Origin: Acidovorax sp. 107
GTDB taxonomy: Bacteria > Pseudomonadota > Gammaproteobacteria > Burkholderiales > Burkholderiaceae_C
NCBI RefSeq assembly: GCF_003058055.1
Contig: NZ_QBTZ01000001.1
Coordinates: 498,501 to 562,500 of the forward strand
Length of the DNA: 64,000 nucleotides
Reading direction: 5' to 3'
The translations under genes were made by a program, and so were the position numbers. The notes under the pieces were generated by a model. That model ran no database searches and was not told the origin of the DNA. It saw nothing but the letters and a program-made list of their open reading frames with translations. Position 1 is the stretch's first letter, and every line of letters starts with the position of its first letter. Of this stretch, positions 1-8,050 are shown in pieces.

Positions 1-528
1 TGGTCGCGCAGCTCGCTCACCCGGCAGTTCTTCCTGTCGGTGAACGTGAGCGTGCGGCAGTTCCGTCAGCCCGACTTTGTGGAGCAGGTGCTGGGCGTGC
101 TGGATGCCACGGGCGCCAACCCGGAGCGCCTGAAGCTCGAACTCACCGAGAGCCTGTTGATGGCCGATGTCGAGGACGTGATTGCCCGCATGGAGCACCT
201 GCGCCGCTACGGCGTGGGCTTCTCGCTCGACGACTTTGGCACGGGCTATTCCAGCCTGAGCTACCTCAAGCGGCTGCCGCTCGACCAGCTCAAGATCGAC
301 CAGGGCTTTGTGCGCGATCTGCAGACCGACCCCAATGATGCTGCCATTGTGCGCACCATCCTGGCCCTGGCCGACAGCCTGGACCTGGCGGTGGTGGCCG
401 AGGGCGTGGAGACCACGGGCCAGCTGGAGTTTCTGCAGCGCTACGGCTGCAAGGCCTTTCAGGGCTACCTGTTTGGCCGGCCCATGCCTGCCGAAGTGCT
501 GGAGCGGGCACTGCGGCCTGCGCTATGA
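1..528 (+). CDS. EAL-domain protein (c-di-GMP phosphodiesterase), C-terminal part
   Basis: The reading frame is open at the left window edge, so only the last 175 codons are seen. They cover most of an EAL domain: the ELTES segment, DDFGTGYSS, the K-I-D of LKIDQGFV, the EGVET motif and the closing QGYLFGRPMP. These are the metal- and substrate-binding motifs of active EAL phosphodiesterases, which hydrolyse cyclic di-GMP to pGpG. The N-terminal EAL signature and any sensory or GGDEF domains lie outside the window, so the input signal is unknown. The motifs that can be seen are intact. The next gene starts about 50 bp downstream on the same strand. Confidence 0.93.
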   Translation, partial: WSRSSLTRQFFLSVNVSVRQFRQPDFVEQVLGVLDATGANPERLKLELTESLLMADVEDVIARMEHLRRYGVGFSLDDFGTGYSSLSYLKRLPLDQLKIDQGFVRDLQTDPNDAAIVRTILALADSLDLAVVAEGVETTGQLEFLQRYGCKAFQGYLFGRPMPAEVLERALRPAL

Positions 529-577
529 CCTGCGTTAAGGCAAAGGCCCGCCAGCGCGCGCAGTTCACAATCGCACC

Positions 578-1789
578 ATGAAAAAACAGGTGTTGGTCGC
601 CGGTGGCGGCATTGGCGGCTTGGCCGCTGCGTTGGGCGCATCGCGGGCGGGATGGGATGTGCGGCTGTACGAGCGCGCTGCTGCATTCAGCGAAGTGGGT
701 GCGGGCGTGCAGATCGGGCCCAACGTAGTGCGCCGCTTGCAGGCATGGGGCCTGCAGCAGCCGCTGCAAGCGGTGGCGGCCTTCCCCAGCCGCTTGCAGG
801 TGCGCAACGCCGTCAGCGGCAAAGAACTGGCCGTGTTGCCCCTGGGGCCCACGGCGGTGGAACGCTATGGCGCGGCCTACGCCACCATTCACCGTGCGGA
901 CCTGCATGGCCTGCTGCTGTCTGCCGTGACCAAATACACCGACACGCAACTGCACCTGGACCATGCGATCGACAGCTTTGCCGATGCCGACGGCGTGGTG
1001 ACTGTGCGCACCAGCCGCGGCAAGCAGGTCGAGGGCGATGCCCTGATCGGTGCCGATGGCCTGTGGAGCCGCACCCGCACCCAGCTTCTGGGTGCTGTGC
1101 CGCTGCGCGTGACGGGGCACCTGGCCTACCGCGCGCTGGTGCCGCAGCATGCGCTGCCCGACGCCTTGCGCACGGCACAGGTCACCGCGTGGCTGGGCCC
1201 GCGCCTGCATGCGGTGCAGTACCCCGTGCGCCGGGGCGAGTTGCAGAACCTGGTGGTCATCGTGCAAGGGCCCGCACCGCAAGACTTGGAGAACTGGGAC
1301 CACGCCGCCAATGCCGCAGGCCTGGAGCACGCGCTGCAAGGCACCTGCACAGCGCTGCAAGACGTGGTGCGCAGCGTGACTGCCGTGGGTGGTGCAGGCT
1401 GGCGCCTGTGGCCCTTGTGCGACCGCCCGCCGGTGCGCAGCGCCGACGAGATGGCGCAGGGCCTGGTGGGCCTGTTGGGCGATGCCGCGCACCCCATGCG
1501 GCCGTACCTGGCGCAGGGTGCGGGCATGGCGATCGAAGACGCGGCCGAGTTGCAGCGTGCACTGGCCATGCACGACCTCGATGTACCGCTGCGCCTGCGC
1601 CGCTACGCGCTCAACCGCTGGCAGCGCAACGCGCGGGTGCAGGCCCGGTCCACGCGCAATGGTCGCATCTTCCACGCCACGGGGCCCGTGCGCTGGGGGC
1701 GCGACCTGTCGTTGCGTTTGCTGGGTGAGCGCGTGCTGGATGTGCCCTGGCTGTACCGGGGCGATGGCTCCAGCGCCAGCTCGTTGTGA
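578..1789 (+). CDS. FAD-dependent aromatic monooxygenase (salicylate / 3-hydroxybenzoate hydroxylase type)
   Basis: 403 residues, the usual length of group A flavin monooxygenases. The N-terminus has the FAD-binding Rossmann motif GGGIGG at residues 9-14 and an acidic residue closing beta-2 (LYERA). The DG motif (GADGLWSRTR) lies near residue 158 and the GD motif (GDAAHPMRPYLAQG) near residue 300. These mark an NAD(P)H-using hydroxylase of the UbiH/salicylate hydroxylase superfamily, acting in the cytoplasm. The closest family feel is 3-hydroxybenzoate 6-hydroxylase or salicylate 1-hydroxylase. No ring-cleavage gene is adjacent, so the substrate cannot be assigned. It could equally be a quinone- or pyridine-ring hydroxylase. 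Confidence 0.88.
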   Translation: MKKQVLVAGGGIGGLAAALGASRAGWDVRLYERAAAFSEVGAGVQIGPNVVRRLQAWGLQQPLQAVAAFPSRLQVRNAVSGKELAVLPLGPTAVERYGAAYATIHRADLHGLLLSAVTKYTDTQLHLDHAIDSFADADGVVTVRTSRGKQVEGDALIGADGLWSRTRTQLLGAVPLRVTGHLAYRALVPQHALPDALRTAQVTAWLGPRLHAVQYPVRRGELQNLVVIVQGPAPQDLENWDHAANAAGLEHALQGTCTALQDVVRSVTAVGGAGWRLWPLCDRPPVRSADEMAQGLVGLLGDAAHPMRPYLAQGAGMAIEDAAELQRALAMHDLDVPLRLRRYALNRWQRNARVQARSTRNGRIFHATGPVRWGRDLSLRLLGERVLDVPWLYRGDGSSASSL

Positions 1790-2105
1790 GGTACCGGGTG
1801 GTGACAACCGCCCGTCAGAAACCGTCCGTTTCCTGACCCAGCAGGGTGGGTGAACGGCATCGCACGGTTGTCAGGACATTCCCTATCCGGGGCAACCCCT
1901 GCGAGCGTTTTGCAGGGTGAACTTCGTGCAGTGTGCCACGCTCTACCACTGTGTGTGCAACGCCACAAAAAGGCCAGTCACATGCCCGCGAATTCGCTGT
2001 TCAAGCGCAGTTCGTGGTGCTACAACGTACCAAGCCGGTAGTGATTGCCAATGCAACACCGTGGTACCACCTGAGCCCGCCAGGGGTGCCGCCACAGGAG
2101 GTCGT
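1790..2105. other. Intergenic region upstream of prkA
   Basis: 316 bp without a supported gene. It should hold the promoter of the prkA-yeaH-spoVR operon. I see a perfect 10-bp palindrome GTGGTACCAC at 2061-2070 and a strong Shine-Dalgarno AGGAGG just before the prkA ATG. I looked for a sigma-54 site (TGGCAC-N5-TTGC), as used by E. coli yeaGH, and found no convincing match. In-frame extensions of prkA through this stretch are not family-like. Confidence 0.5.
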
Positions 2106-4028
2106 ATGGATGCCATCAGCAACTTCGCCGCGCGCTATGCCCGTAGCCGCGAAGAGGAAATGTCGATCGACGAGTACCTCGCCGAGTGCAAACGTGATCC
2201 CATGGCCTACGCCACATCGGCCCAGCGCATGCTGGCCGCCATTGGCGAGCCCGAGATGGTGGACACGCGCAACGACCCCCGCCTGTCGCGGCTCTTTGCC
2301 AACAAGGTCATCAAACGCTACCCCGCCTTCACCGAGTTCTACGGCATGGAGGAGTCCATCGAGCAGGTGGTGAGCTTCTTCCGCCATGCCGCGCAAGGGC
2401 TGGAGGAGCGCAAGCAGATCCTTTACCTGCTGGGCCCCGTGGGTGGCGGCAAGAGCTCCATTGCAGAGCGCCTCAAGGCCCTGATGCAGAAGGTGCCGTT
2501 CTATGCGCTCAAGGGCTCTCCGGTCAACGAGTCGCCGCTGGGCCTGTTCGACGCCGCAGAAGACGGCCCGGTGCTGGAGGAACAGTTTGGCATTCCGCGC
2601 CGCTACCTGCAGCGCGTGCTGTCGCCCTGGGCAGTGAAGCGGCTGGAAGAGTATGGCGGCGACATCCGCCAGTTCCGTGTGGTCAAGCGCTACCCCAGCG
2701 TGCTCAAGCAGGTGGGCATCGCCAAGACCGAGCCGGGCGACGAGAACAACCAGGACATCTCCAGCCTGGTGGGCAAGGTGGACATCCGCAAGCTCGAAAC
2801 TTTTGCGCAGGACGACACCGATGCCTACAGCTACAGCGGCGGCCTGTGCCTGGCCAACCAGGGCCTGCTGGAGTTTGTGGAAATGTTCAAGGCACCCATC
2901 AAGGTGTTGCACCCGCTGCTCACCGCCACGCAGGAGGGCAACTACAAGGGCACCGAAGGCTTTGGCGCCATCCCGTTTGACGGCGTGGTGCTGGCCCATA
3001 GCAACGAAAGCGAGTGGAAGGCGTTTCGCAACAACAAGAACAACGAGGCGTTTCTCGACCGCATCTACATCGTCAAGGTGCCGTACTGCCTGCGCGTGAG
3101 CGAGGAAACGCGCATCTACGAAAAGCTCATCCGCGAGTCATCGCTGGGCAACGCTGTGTGCGCGCCGGGCACGCTCAAGATGATGGCGCAGTTCGCCATC
3201 CTCACGCGGCTGAGGGAGCCCGAGAACTCCAGCATCTTCAGCAAGATGCAGGTGTACGACGGCGAGAGCCTGAAGGACACCGACCCGCGCGCCAAGAGCT
3301 ATCAGGAGTACCGCGACTACGCGGGCGTGGACGAGGGCATGACGGGCATCTCCACGCGTTTTGCGTTCAAGATTTTGTCCAAGGTGTTCAACTTCGACAG
3401 CGCCGAGGTGGCGGCCAACCCGGTGCACCTGATGTATGTGCTGGAGCAGCAGATCGAGCGCGAACAGTTCCCGGCCGAGCTGGAGACCAAGTACACCGGC
3501 TACATCAAGGAGTTCCTGTCGCCACGCTATGCCGAGTTCATCGGCAAGGAGATCCAGACCGCCTATCTGGAAAGCTACAGCGAGTACGGCCAGAACATCT
3601 TTGACCGCTACGTCACCTACGCCGACTACTGGATCCAGGACAACGAATACCGCGATACCGACACCGGCGAGGTGTTCGACCGCGGCGCGCTCAATGCCGA
3701 GCTGGAGAAGATCGAGAAGCCCGCAGGCATCGCCAACCCCAAGGACTTCCGCAACGAGATCGTCAACTTCGTGCTGCGGGCACGTGCCAACAACCAGGGC
3801 AAGAACCCGAGCTGGACCAGCTACGAAAAGCTGCGCCTGGTGATCGAGAAGAAGATGTTCTCCAACACCGAAGAGCTGCTGCCGGTGATCAGCTTCAACG
3901 CCAAGGCCAGCGCCGAAGAGGCCCGCAAGCACGAGGACTTTGTCACCCGCATGGTCAACAAGGGCTACACGCCCAAGCAGGTGCGGCTGCTGTGCGAGTG
4001 GTACCTGCGCGTGCGTAAGAGTAGCTAA
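2106..4028 (+). CDS. prkA: PrkA family serine protein kinase (YeaG)
   Basis: 640 residues from the ATG at 2106, which follows an AGGAGG ribosome-binding site and matches the E. coli YeaG length (644). The protein has an AAA+ PrkA domain with Walker A GPVGGGKSS at about residues 109-117, then the C-terminal PrkA kinase-like region. The family contains a Ser/Thr kinase and, in Bacillus, a reported AAA protease activity. In enterobacteria it is induced under nitrogen starvation and in stationary phase. A longer in-frame version starting at 1917 is rejected because its first 63 residues do not look like the family. It is the first gene of the conserved prkA-yeaH-spoVR triad (47 bp to the next gene). 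Confidence 0.97.
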   Translation: MDAISNFAARYARSREEEMSIDEYLAECKRDPMAYATSAQRMLAAIGEPEMVDTRNDPRLSRLFANKVIKRYPAFTEFYGMEESIEQVVSFFRHAAQGLEERKQILYLLGPVGGGKSSIAERLKALMQKVPFYALKGSPVNESPLGLFDAAEDGPVLEEQFGIPRRYLQRVLSPWAVKRLEEYGGDIRQFRVVKRYPSVLKQVGIAKTEPGDENNQDISSLVGKVDIRKLETFAQDDTDAYSYSGGLCLANQGLLEFVEMFKAPIKVLHPLLTATQEGNYKGTEGFGAIPFDGVVLAHSNESEWKAFRNNKNNEAFLDRIYIVKVPYCLRVSEETRIYEKLIRESSLGNAVCAPGTLKMMAQFAILTRLREPENSSIFSKMQVYDGESLKDTDPRAKSYQEYRDYAGVDEGMTGISTRFAFKILSKVFNFDSAEVAANPVHLMYVLEQQIEREQFPAELETKYTGYIKEFLSPRYAEFIGKEIQTAYLESYSEYGQNIFDRYVTYADYWIQDNEYRDTDTGEVFDRGALNAELEKIEKPAGIANPKDFRNEIVNFVLRARANNQGKNPSWTSYEKLRLVIEKKMFSNTEELLPVISFNAKASAEEARKHEDFVTRMVNKGYTPKQVRLLCEWYLRVRKSS

Positions 4029-4075
4029 GGTCGGTGCCAGGGCCACAGGCCCTGCATGGGGAACTGGAGCAACGG

Positions 4076-5344
4076 ATGGCATTGCAAATCATCGACCGCA
4101 GGCTCGCTGGCAAGAACAAGTCGGTGGGCAACCGTGAGCGATTTGTTCGCCGCTACAAGGAGCAGATCGCGGATGCGGTGCGCCGTGCCGTTTCGCAGCG
4201 CGGCATCCGCGACATGGAGCAAGCCGAGAACATCACCATCCCGCGCAAGGACATCAGCGAGCCCGTGTTCCACCACGGCCAGGGCGGTATCCGCGACATG
4301 GTGCACCCCGGCAATGCGGACCATGTGCGTGGCGACCGCATCGAGCGGCCGCAGGGTGGGGCGGGCGGGCGCGGTTCGCAGGCCAGTGACAGCGGCGAGG
4401 GTGAGGACGACTTCACCTTCACGCTGACCAAGGAAGAGTTCATGCAGCTCTTTTTTGAAGACCTGGCGCTGCCGCACCTGCTGCGCACCCACATTGGCGA
4501 GAACCCGCAGTGGAAGTCGCGCCGCGCAGGCTTCAGCCAGGACGGCATCCCCAACAATCTGGCCGTGCTACGTACCATGCGCGGTGCTTTAGGTCGGCGC
4601 ATTGCGCTGGGCAAGTCGGCGCACCGCGAGCTGTTGGCGCTGCAAGCCGAGCTGGATGCGCTGCTGGCGCAGGACGACGGCACCAGCGAGGCGGTAGCTG
4701 AGTTGCAGCGCCGCATCGATGCGCTCATGGCGCGCATCGGCAAGATTCCCTACCTCGACCCCATCGACCTGCGCTTTCGCGCCCGCACGCCGGTGCCTGT
4801 GCCCAGCAGCCAAGCGGTGATGTTCTGCGTGATGGATGTGTCGGGCTCCATGGATGAGACGCGCAAGGACCTGGCCAAGCGGTTTTTCATCCTGCTGTAC
4901 CTGTTTCTCACGCGGCACTACGAGACCATCGACATCGTGTTCATTCGCCACCATACCCAGGCAGCCGAGGTGAGCGAGGAGCAGTTCTTTCACTCCACCG
5001 AAAGCGGCGGCACGGTGGTGAGCAGCGCGCTCGTGCTGCTGGACCAGATCATCCGTGCGCGCTACCCGCAGGGCGACTGGAACATCTATGTGGCCCAGGC
5101 CAGCGATGGCGACAACTTCACCAACGACAGCGGCATCTGCCGCAACCTGCTGGTGGACAAGATCCTGCCGCTGGTGCGCTACTTTGCCTATGTGCAGGTG
5201 GCCGAGGAAGAACAGAACCTGTGGGAAGAGTACAGCCAGCTGGCGCCGCTGTCCGCCCACTTTGCGATGCGCAAGGTCGCCGCACCCGGAGACATCTACC
5301 CCGTGTTCCGCGACCTCTTCAAGAAAGAAGGGGTGGCCGCATGA
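4076..5344 (+). CDS. YeaH/YhbH family protein (DUF444, VWA-like)
   Basis: 422 residues from the ATG at 4076, close to E. coli YeaH (427). The N-terminus has the family's basic start (IIDRRLAGKNKS). A metal-ion-adhesion-like motif, VMDVSGSMDE, sits near residue 253 and starts a von Willebrand factor A fold with DxSxS. The role is not established; it is nearly always encoded between a PrkA kinase and a SpoVR protein and is presumed to work with them in a cytoplasmic stress response. Its stop codon overlaps the start of the spoVR gene by 4 bp (ATGA), so the two are probably translationally coupled. Confidence 0.95.
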   Translation: MALQIIDRRLAGKNKSVGNRERFVRRYKEQIADAVRRAVSQRGIRDMEQAENITIPRKDISEPVFHHGQGGIRDMVHPGNADHVRGDRIERPQGGAGGRGSQASDSGEGEDDFTFTLTKEEFMQLFFEDLALPHLLRTHIGENPQWKSRRAGFSQDGIPNNLAVLRTMRGALGRRIALGKSAHRELLALQAELDALLAQDDGTSEAVAELQRRIDALMARIGKIPYLDPIDLRFRARTPVPVPSSQAVMFCVMDVSGSMDETRKDLAKRFFILLYLFLTRHYETIDIVFIRHHTQAAEVSEEQFFHSTESGGTVVSSALVLLDQIIRARYPQGDWNIYVAQASDGDNFTNDSGICRNLLVDKILPLVRYFAYVQVAEEEQNLWEEYSQLAPLSAHFAMRKVAAPGDIYPVFRDLFKKEGVAA

Positions 5345-6972
5345 ACAACGTTGTGCAGTACCCCGTGCTGGAGCGGCGCCTCAGCGACAACCCCTGGAAG
5401 ACCGCTGCCGTGGGCGAGCGCCGCCACCGCGCGGTGCCCGGTCAGCCCCTGCCCGCCGGGGCACGGCCCACAGAGCCGCTGCCCGACCCGAGCGACTGGA
5501 CGTTCGAGCTGATCGAGCGCTACCACGCCGCCATTGCGGCTACTGCGGAGCGCTTCGGCCTCGACACCTACCCCAACCAGCTGGAGGTCATCACCGCCGA
5601 GCAGATGATGGACGCCTACTCCAGCGTGGGCATGCCGGTGAACTATCGGCACTGGAGCTACGGCAAGGAGTTTCTGGCCACCGAGCGGCGCTACCGGCGC
5701 GGCCACATGGGGCTGGCCTATGAGATCGTCATCAACTCAAACCCCTGCATCAGCTACCTGATGGAGGAGAACACCACCGCCATGCAGGCGCTGGTGATTG
5801 CCCACGCCGCCTACGGGCACAACAGCTTCTTCAAGGGCAACTACCTGTTTCGCATGTGGACCGATGCGTCCAGCATCATCGACTACCTGGTGTATGCCAA
5901 GGACTATGTGGCGCAGTGTGAAGAACGCTATGGCACGGGCGACGTGGAGCGGCTGCTGGACTCGTGCCATGCCCTGGCCAACTTTGGTGTGGACCGCTAC
6001 CGCCGCCCCTCCAAAAAGAACCTGGCGCGCGAGCGCCTGGAGCGTGAGCAGCGCGAGGCCTATGCCCAGCAGCAGGTGAACGAGCTGTGGCGCACCTTGC
6101 CCACGCGCCCTGGCAAGGAGGATGCGGCGCAGGAGCACAACCGCTTTCCGCAGGAGCCGCAGGAGAACATCCTGTACTTCATCGAAAAACACGCACCCTT
6201 GCTGGAGCCGTGGCAGCGCGAGATTGTGCGCATCGTGCGCAAAATCGCGCAGTATTTCTACCCGCAGCGCCAGACCCAGGTGATGAACGAAGGCTGGGCC
6301 ACCTTCTGGCACTACACGTTGCTCAACACGCTGTACGACGAAGGCTACCTCAGCGATGGGGTGATGATCGAATGGCTGGGCTCGCACACCAACGTCATCT
6401 ACCAGCCGCCCGTGGGGCACCGCGCCTACAGCGGCATCAACCCCTACGCGCTGGGCTTTGCCATGTACCGCGACATCCAGCGCATCTGCCAGCACCCCAC
6501 GGCGGAGGACCGGCACTGGTTCCCCGACATCGCAGGCACGCCCTGGCTGCCTGCGCTGGACCATGCCATGCGCAACTTCAAGGACGAGAGCTTCGTCGGC
6601 CAGTACCTCAGTCCCCATCTGATGCGCGAAATGCGCCTTTTTGCGCTGCACGACGATGCCAATGAGCGCGAGCTGTTGGTCAGCGAGATCCACGATGAAA
6701 ACGGCTACCGCAGCCTGCGCCAGCTGCTGTCGCAGCAGTACGACCTGGGCACGCGCGAGCCCAACATCCAGGTGTGGAACGTGAACCTGCGCGGCGACCG
6801 CAGCCTGACCCTGCGCCACACCCAGTACCAGGGCCGCCCGCTGGCCGACGACACGCACGAGGTGCTCAAGCACGTGGCCCGGCTGTGGGGCTTTGGGGTG
6901 CAGATCGAGAGCGCGGACGCCGATGGCAACCACGCGGTGGTGCTGCACCAGGTGCCCGCAGCAGCGGCATGA
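5341..6972 (+). CDS. SpoVR family protein (YcgB-like)
   Basis: 543 residues starting at the ATG that overlaps the yeaH stop. The protein is soluble and shows the SpoVR family core: a histidine-rich MNEGWATFWHYT segment near residue 315 (reminiscent of zinc-dependent hydrolases) and conserved blocks such as YGHNSFFKGN. Bacillus SpoVR affects spore cortex formation; the E. coli homologue YcgB is a sigma-S-dependent stress gene. This organism gives no sign of sporulating, so a stationary-phase role together with PrkA and YeaH is the sensible reading. It is about 30 residues longer than YcgB at the N-terminus. It is the last gene of the triad and is followed by a short interspersed repeat. Confidence 0.95.
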   Translation: MNNVVQYPVLERRLSDNPWKTAAVGERRHRAVPGQPLPAGARPTEPLPDPSDWTFELIERYHAAIAATAERFGLDTYPNQLEVITAEQMMDAYSSVGMPVNYRHWSYGKEFLATERRYRRGHMGLAYEIVINSNPCISYLMEENTTAMQALVIAHAAYGHNSFFKGNYLFRMWTDASSIIDYLVYAKDYVAQCEERYGTGDVERLLDSCHALANFGVDRYRRPSKKNLARERLEREQREAYAQQQVNELWRTLPTRPGKEDAAQEHNRFPQEPQENILYFIEKHAPLLEPWQREIVRIVRKIAQYFYPQRQTQVMNEGWATFWHYTLLNTLYDEGYLSDGVMIEWLGSHTNVIYQPPVGHRAYSGINPYALGFAMYRDIQRICQHPTAEDRHWFPDIAGTPWLPALDHAMRNFKDESFVGQYLSPHLMREMRLFALHDDANERELLVSEIHDENGYRSLRQLLSQQYDLGTREPNIQVWNVNLRGDRSLTLRHTQYQGRPLADDTHEVLKHVARLWGFGVQIESADADGNHAVVLHQVPAAAA

Positions 6973-7035
6973 GCGGTGTGCCCTGGTGCCGCCGCGTCTT
7001 CGGGATGCTGCAGCTGGCGGTGGGCGATGTGTTTG

Positions 7036-7098
7036 CTCTTGTTTTGATAGCTGAAAGCGAATGTTGCACTAACGCTATCGCCCAATTTGACTCAAAAA
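7036..7098. repeat. Short interspersed repeat, copy 1
   Basis: Copy of the 'TTGATAGCT-N-AGCG...' family: TTTTGATAGCTGAAAGCG, then ATGTTGCACTAACGCTATC and an A-rich end. The GATAGC/GCTATC ends can pair. It lies after spoVR and before the convergent merR gene, a typical intergenic placement. Confidence 0.7.
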
Positions 7099-7478
7099 AA
7101 GGGTGAGAGTGCCTGGGTGCGGGGCGCCCGGGCCTGCAGCGGGCAGTCGGTGGCCACGCGCTCGGCCAGCGTCTGGCGCAGGGCCTGCAGCGCCGCGATG
7201 CGTTCGTCAATCTCCTGCAGCTTGGCAGCCAGCACCTGCGCCAGCGCGGGGCCGGGCTCGGCGGCGTCCCAGATGGCGGGCAGCCTGTCGCCAATCTCGG
7301 CCAGGGTAAATCCCAGCTGCTGCGCAGTGCGGATGTACTGCACCAGCGTCACCACCTCGGGCGGATAGTCGCGGTAGCCGTTGCCGAGCCGTCGTGCGCG
7401 GATGAGACCCTGCTGTTCATAAAAACGCAGCGCCTCGCGACTCAAACCTGAGGCCGTAGCCAGTTCTCCGATCAGCAT
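7092..7478 (-). CDS. MerR family transcriptional regulator
   Basis: 128 residues. The N-terminal winged helix-turn-helix (IGELATASGLSREALRFYEQQGLI) is diagnostic of MerR regulators, followed by the second DNA-contacting region (GNGYRDYPPE) and a dimerisation coiled coil at about residues 80-115. The C-terminal part holds only one cysteine (DCPL), so the two- or three-cysteine metal-binding arrangement of CueR, MerR or CadR is missing. The inducer is unknown. It is transcribed divergently from a small membrane protein gene, with a MerR-type operator between them, which suggests that gene is its target. Confidence 0.92.
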   Translation of the reverse strand: MLIGELATASGLSREALRFYEQQGLIRARRLGNGYRDYPPEVVTLVQYIRTAQQLGFTLAEIGDRLPAIWDAAEPGPALAQVLAAKLQEIDERIAALQALRQTLAERVATDCPLQARAPRTQALSPFF

Positions 7479-7512
7479 TCCACGCTCCCTCCAACAACAA
7501 AGAACAAAGTGC

Positions 7513-7546
7513 TTGACCCTGAAGCGTACTTCAAGGTGGAAGCTAG
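7513..7546 (+). promoter_or_regulatory. MerR-type promoter and operator
   Basis: A -35-like TTGACC at 7513-7518 is followed by a 22-bp dyad, ACCCTGAAGCG/TACTTCAAGGT, at 7516-7537. The -10 region would fall around 7538-7546 after an over-long 19-21 bp spacer. A dyad inside a stretched spacer is how MerR proteins activate transcription. The site faces the membrane-protein gene at 7580. Confidence 0.65.
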
Positions 7547-7579
7547 GGGCCTCATTGATTCATTCAGAGGCTTCCTGTC

Positions 7580-8050
7580 ATGCACATCCCCGCTTTTGCT
7601 TCCGACCGTTACCTGCGCATCGTGCGCGCCAGCGGCTGGTACGACCTGTTGGTCACCTGGCCTTTTGCCCTGCCCTGGACCTTTGCCTGGCTCTACGCCC
7701 AGCTGAACCTGCTGGCCCAGACGCTTGCGCTGCCAGGCATCTTGCACCCGCTCGACGCCACGCACATGCTGCTGGCCAACCTGCTGGGCTCGGTGGTGGT
7801 GGTGTGGTCGGTGGCGCGCATCGTGGCGCCCACGGTGTTGCTGGGGCGGCTGGATGGCGTGGCGCGGTTTCTGTTTGCCGCCTGGCTGATCTATGCCGTG
7901 GCGCACGGGGCCAATGCCATCGTGCTGGGTTTTGCCGCATTCGAGCTGGTGTTTGGCGTGCTGCAGTGGTGGCGCGTGGTGGGCACCGGCGCAGCGCTGT
8001 GCCCGCCAGGCCCCGCACGGATCAATGCGCGGGCGCGGGCAGCAGCCTGA
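7580..8050 (+). CDS. Small integral membrane protein, function unknown
   Basis: 156 residues with about four hydrophobic segments (roughly residues 20-40, 60-80, 90-110 and 112-132). It has no signal peptidase site and no motif I recognise. The N-terminus carries LRIVRASGWYDLLVTWPFA, so it enters the membrane quickly. It is the likely target of the divergently encoded MerR regulator, because the dyad at 7516-7537 lies in its promoter. Its 3' end overlaps the convergent MFS gene by 29 bp. Family membership is not known to me. Confidence 0.75.
   Translation: MHIPAFASDRYLRIVRASGWYDLLVTWPFALPWTFAWLYAQLNLLAQTLALPGILHPLDATHMLLANLLGSVVVVWSVARIVAPTVLLGRLDGVARFLFAAWLIYAVAHGANAIVLGFAAFELVFGVLQWWRVVGTGAALCPPGPARINARARAAA

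Noticed and set aside
290..1807. Long reading frame antisense to the FAD monooxygenase
   Set aside because: High-GC shadow frame with His/Arg/Gln/Ala-rich sequence, no domain and no ribosome-binding site; the + strand gene has clear FAD motifs.
1917..2105. N-terminal extension of PrkA
   Set aside because: Non-family sequence; AGGAGG and a good ATG at 2106 give the correct length.
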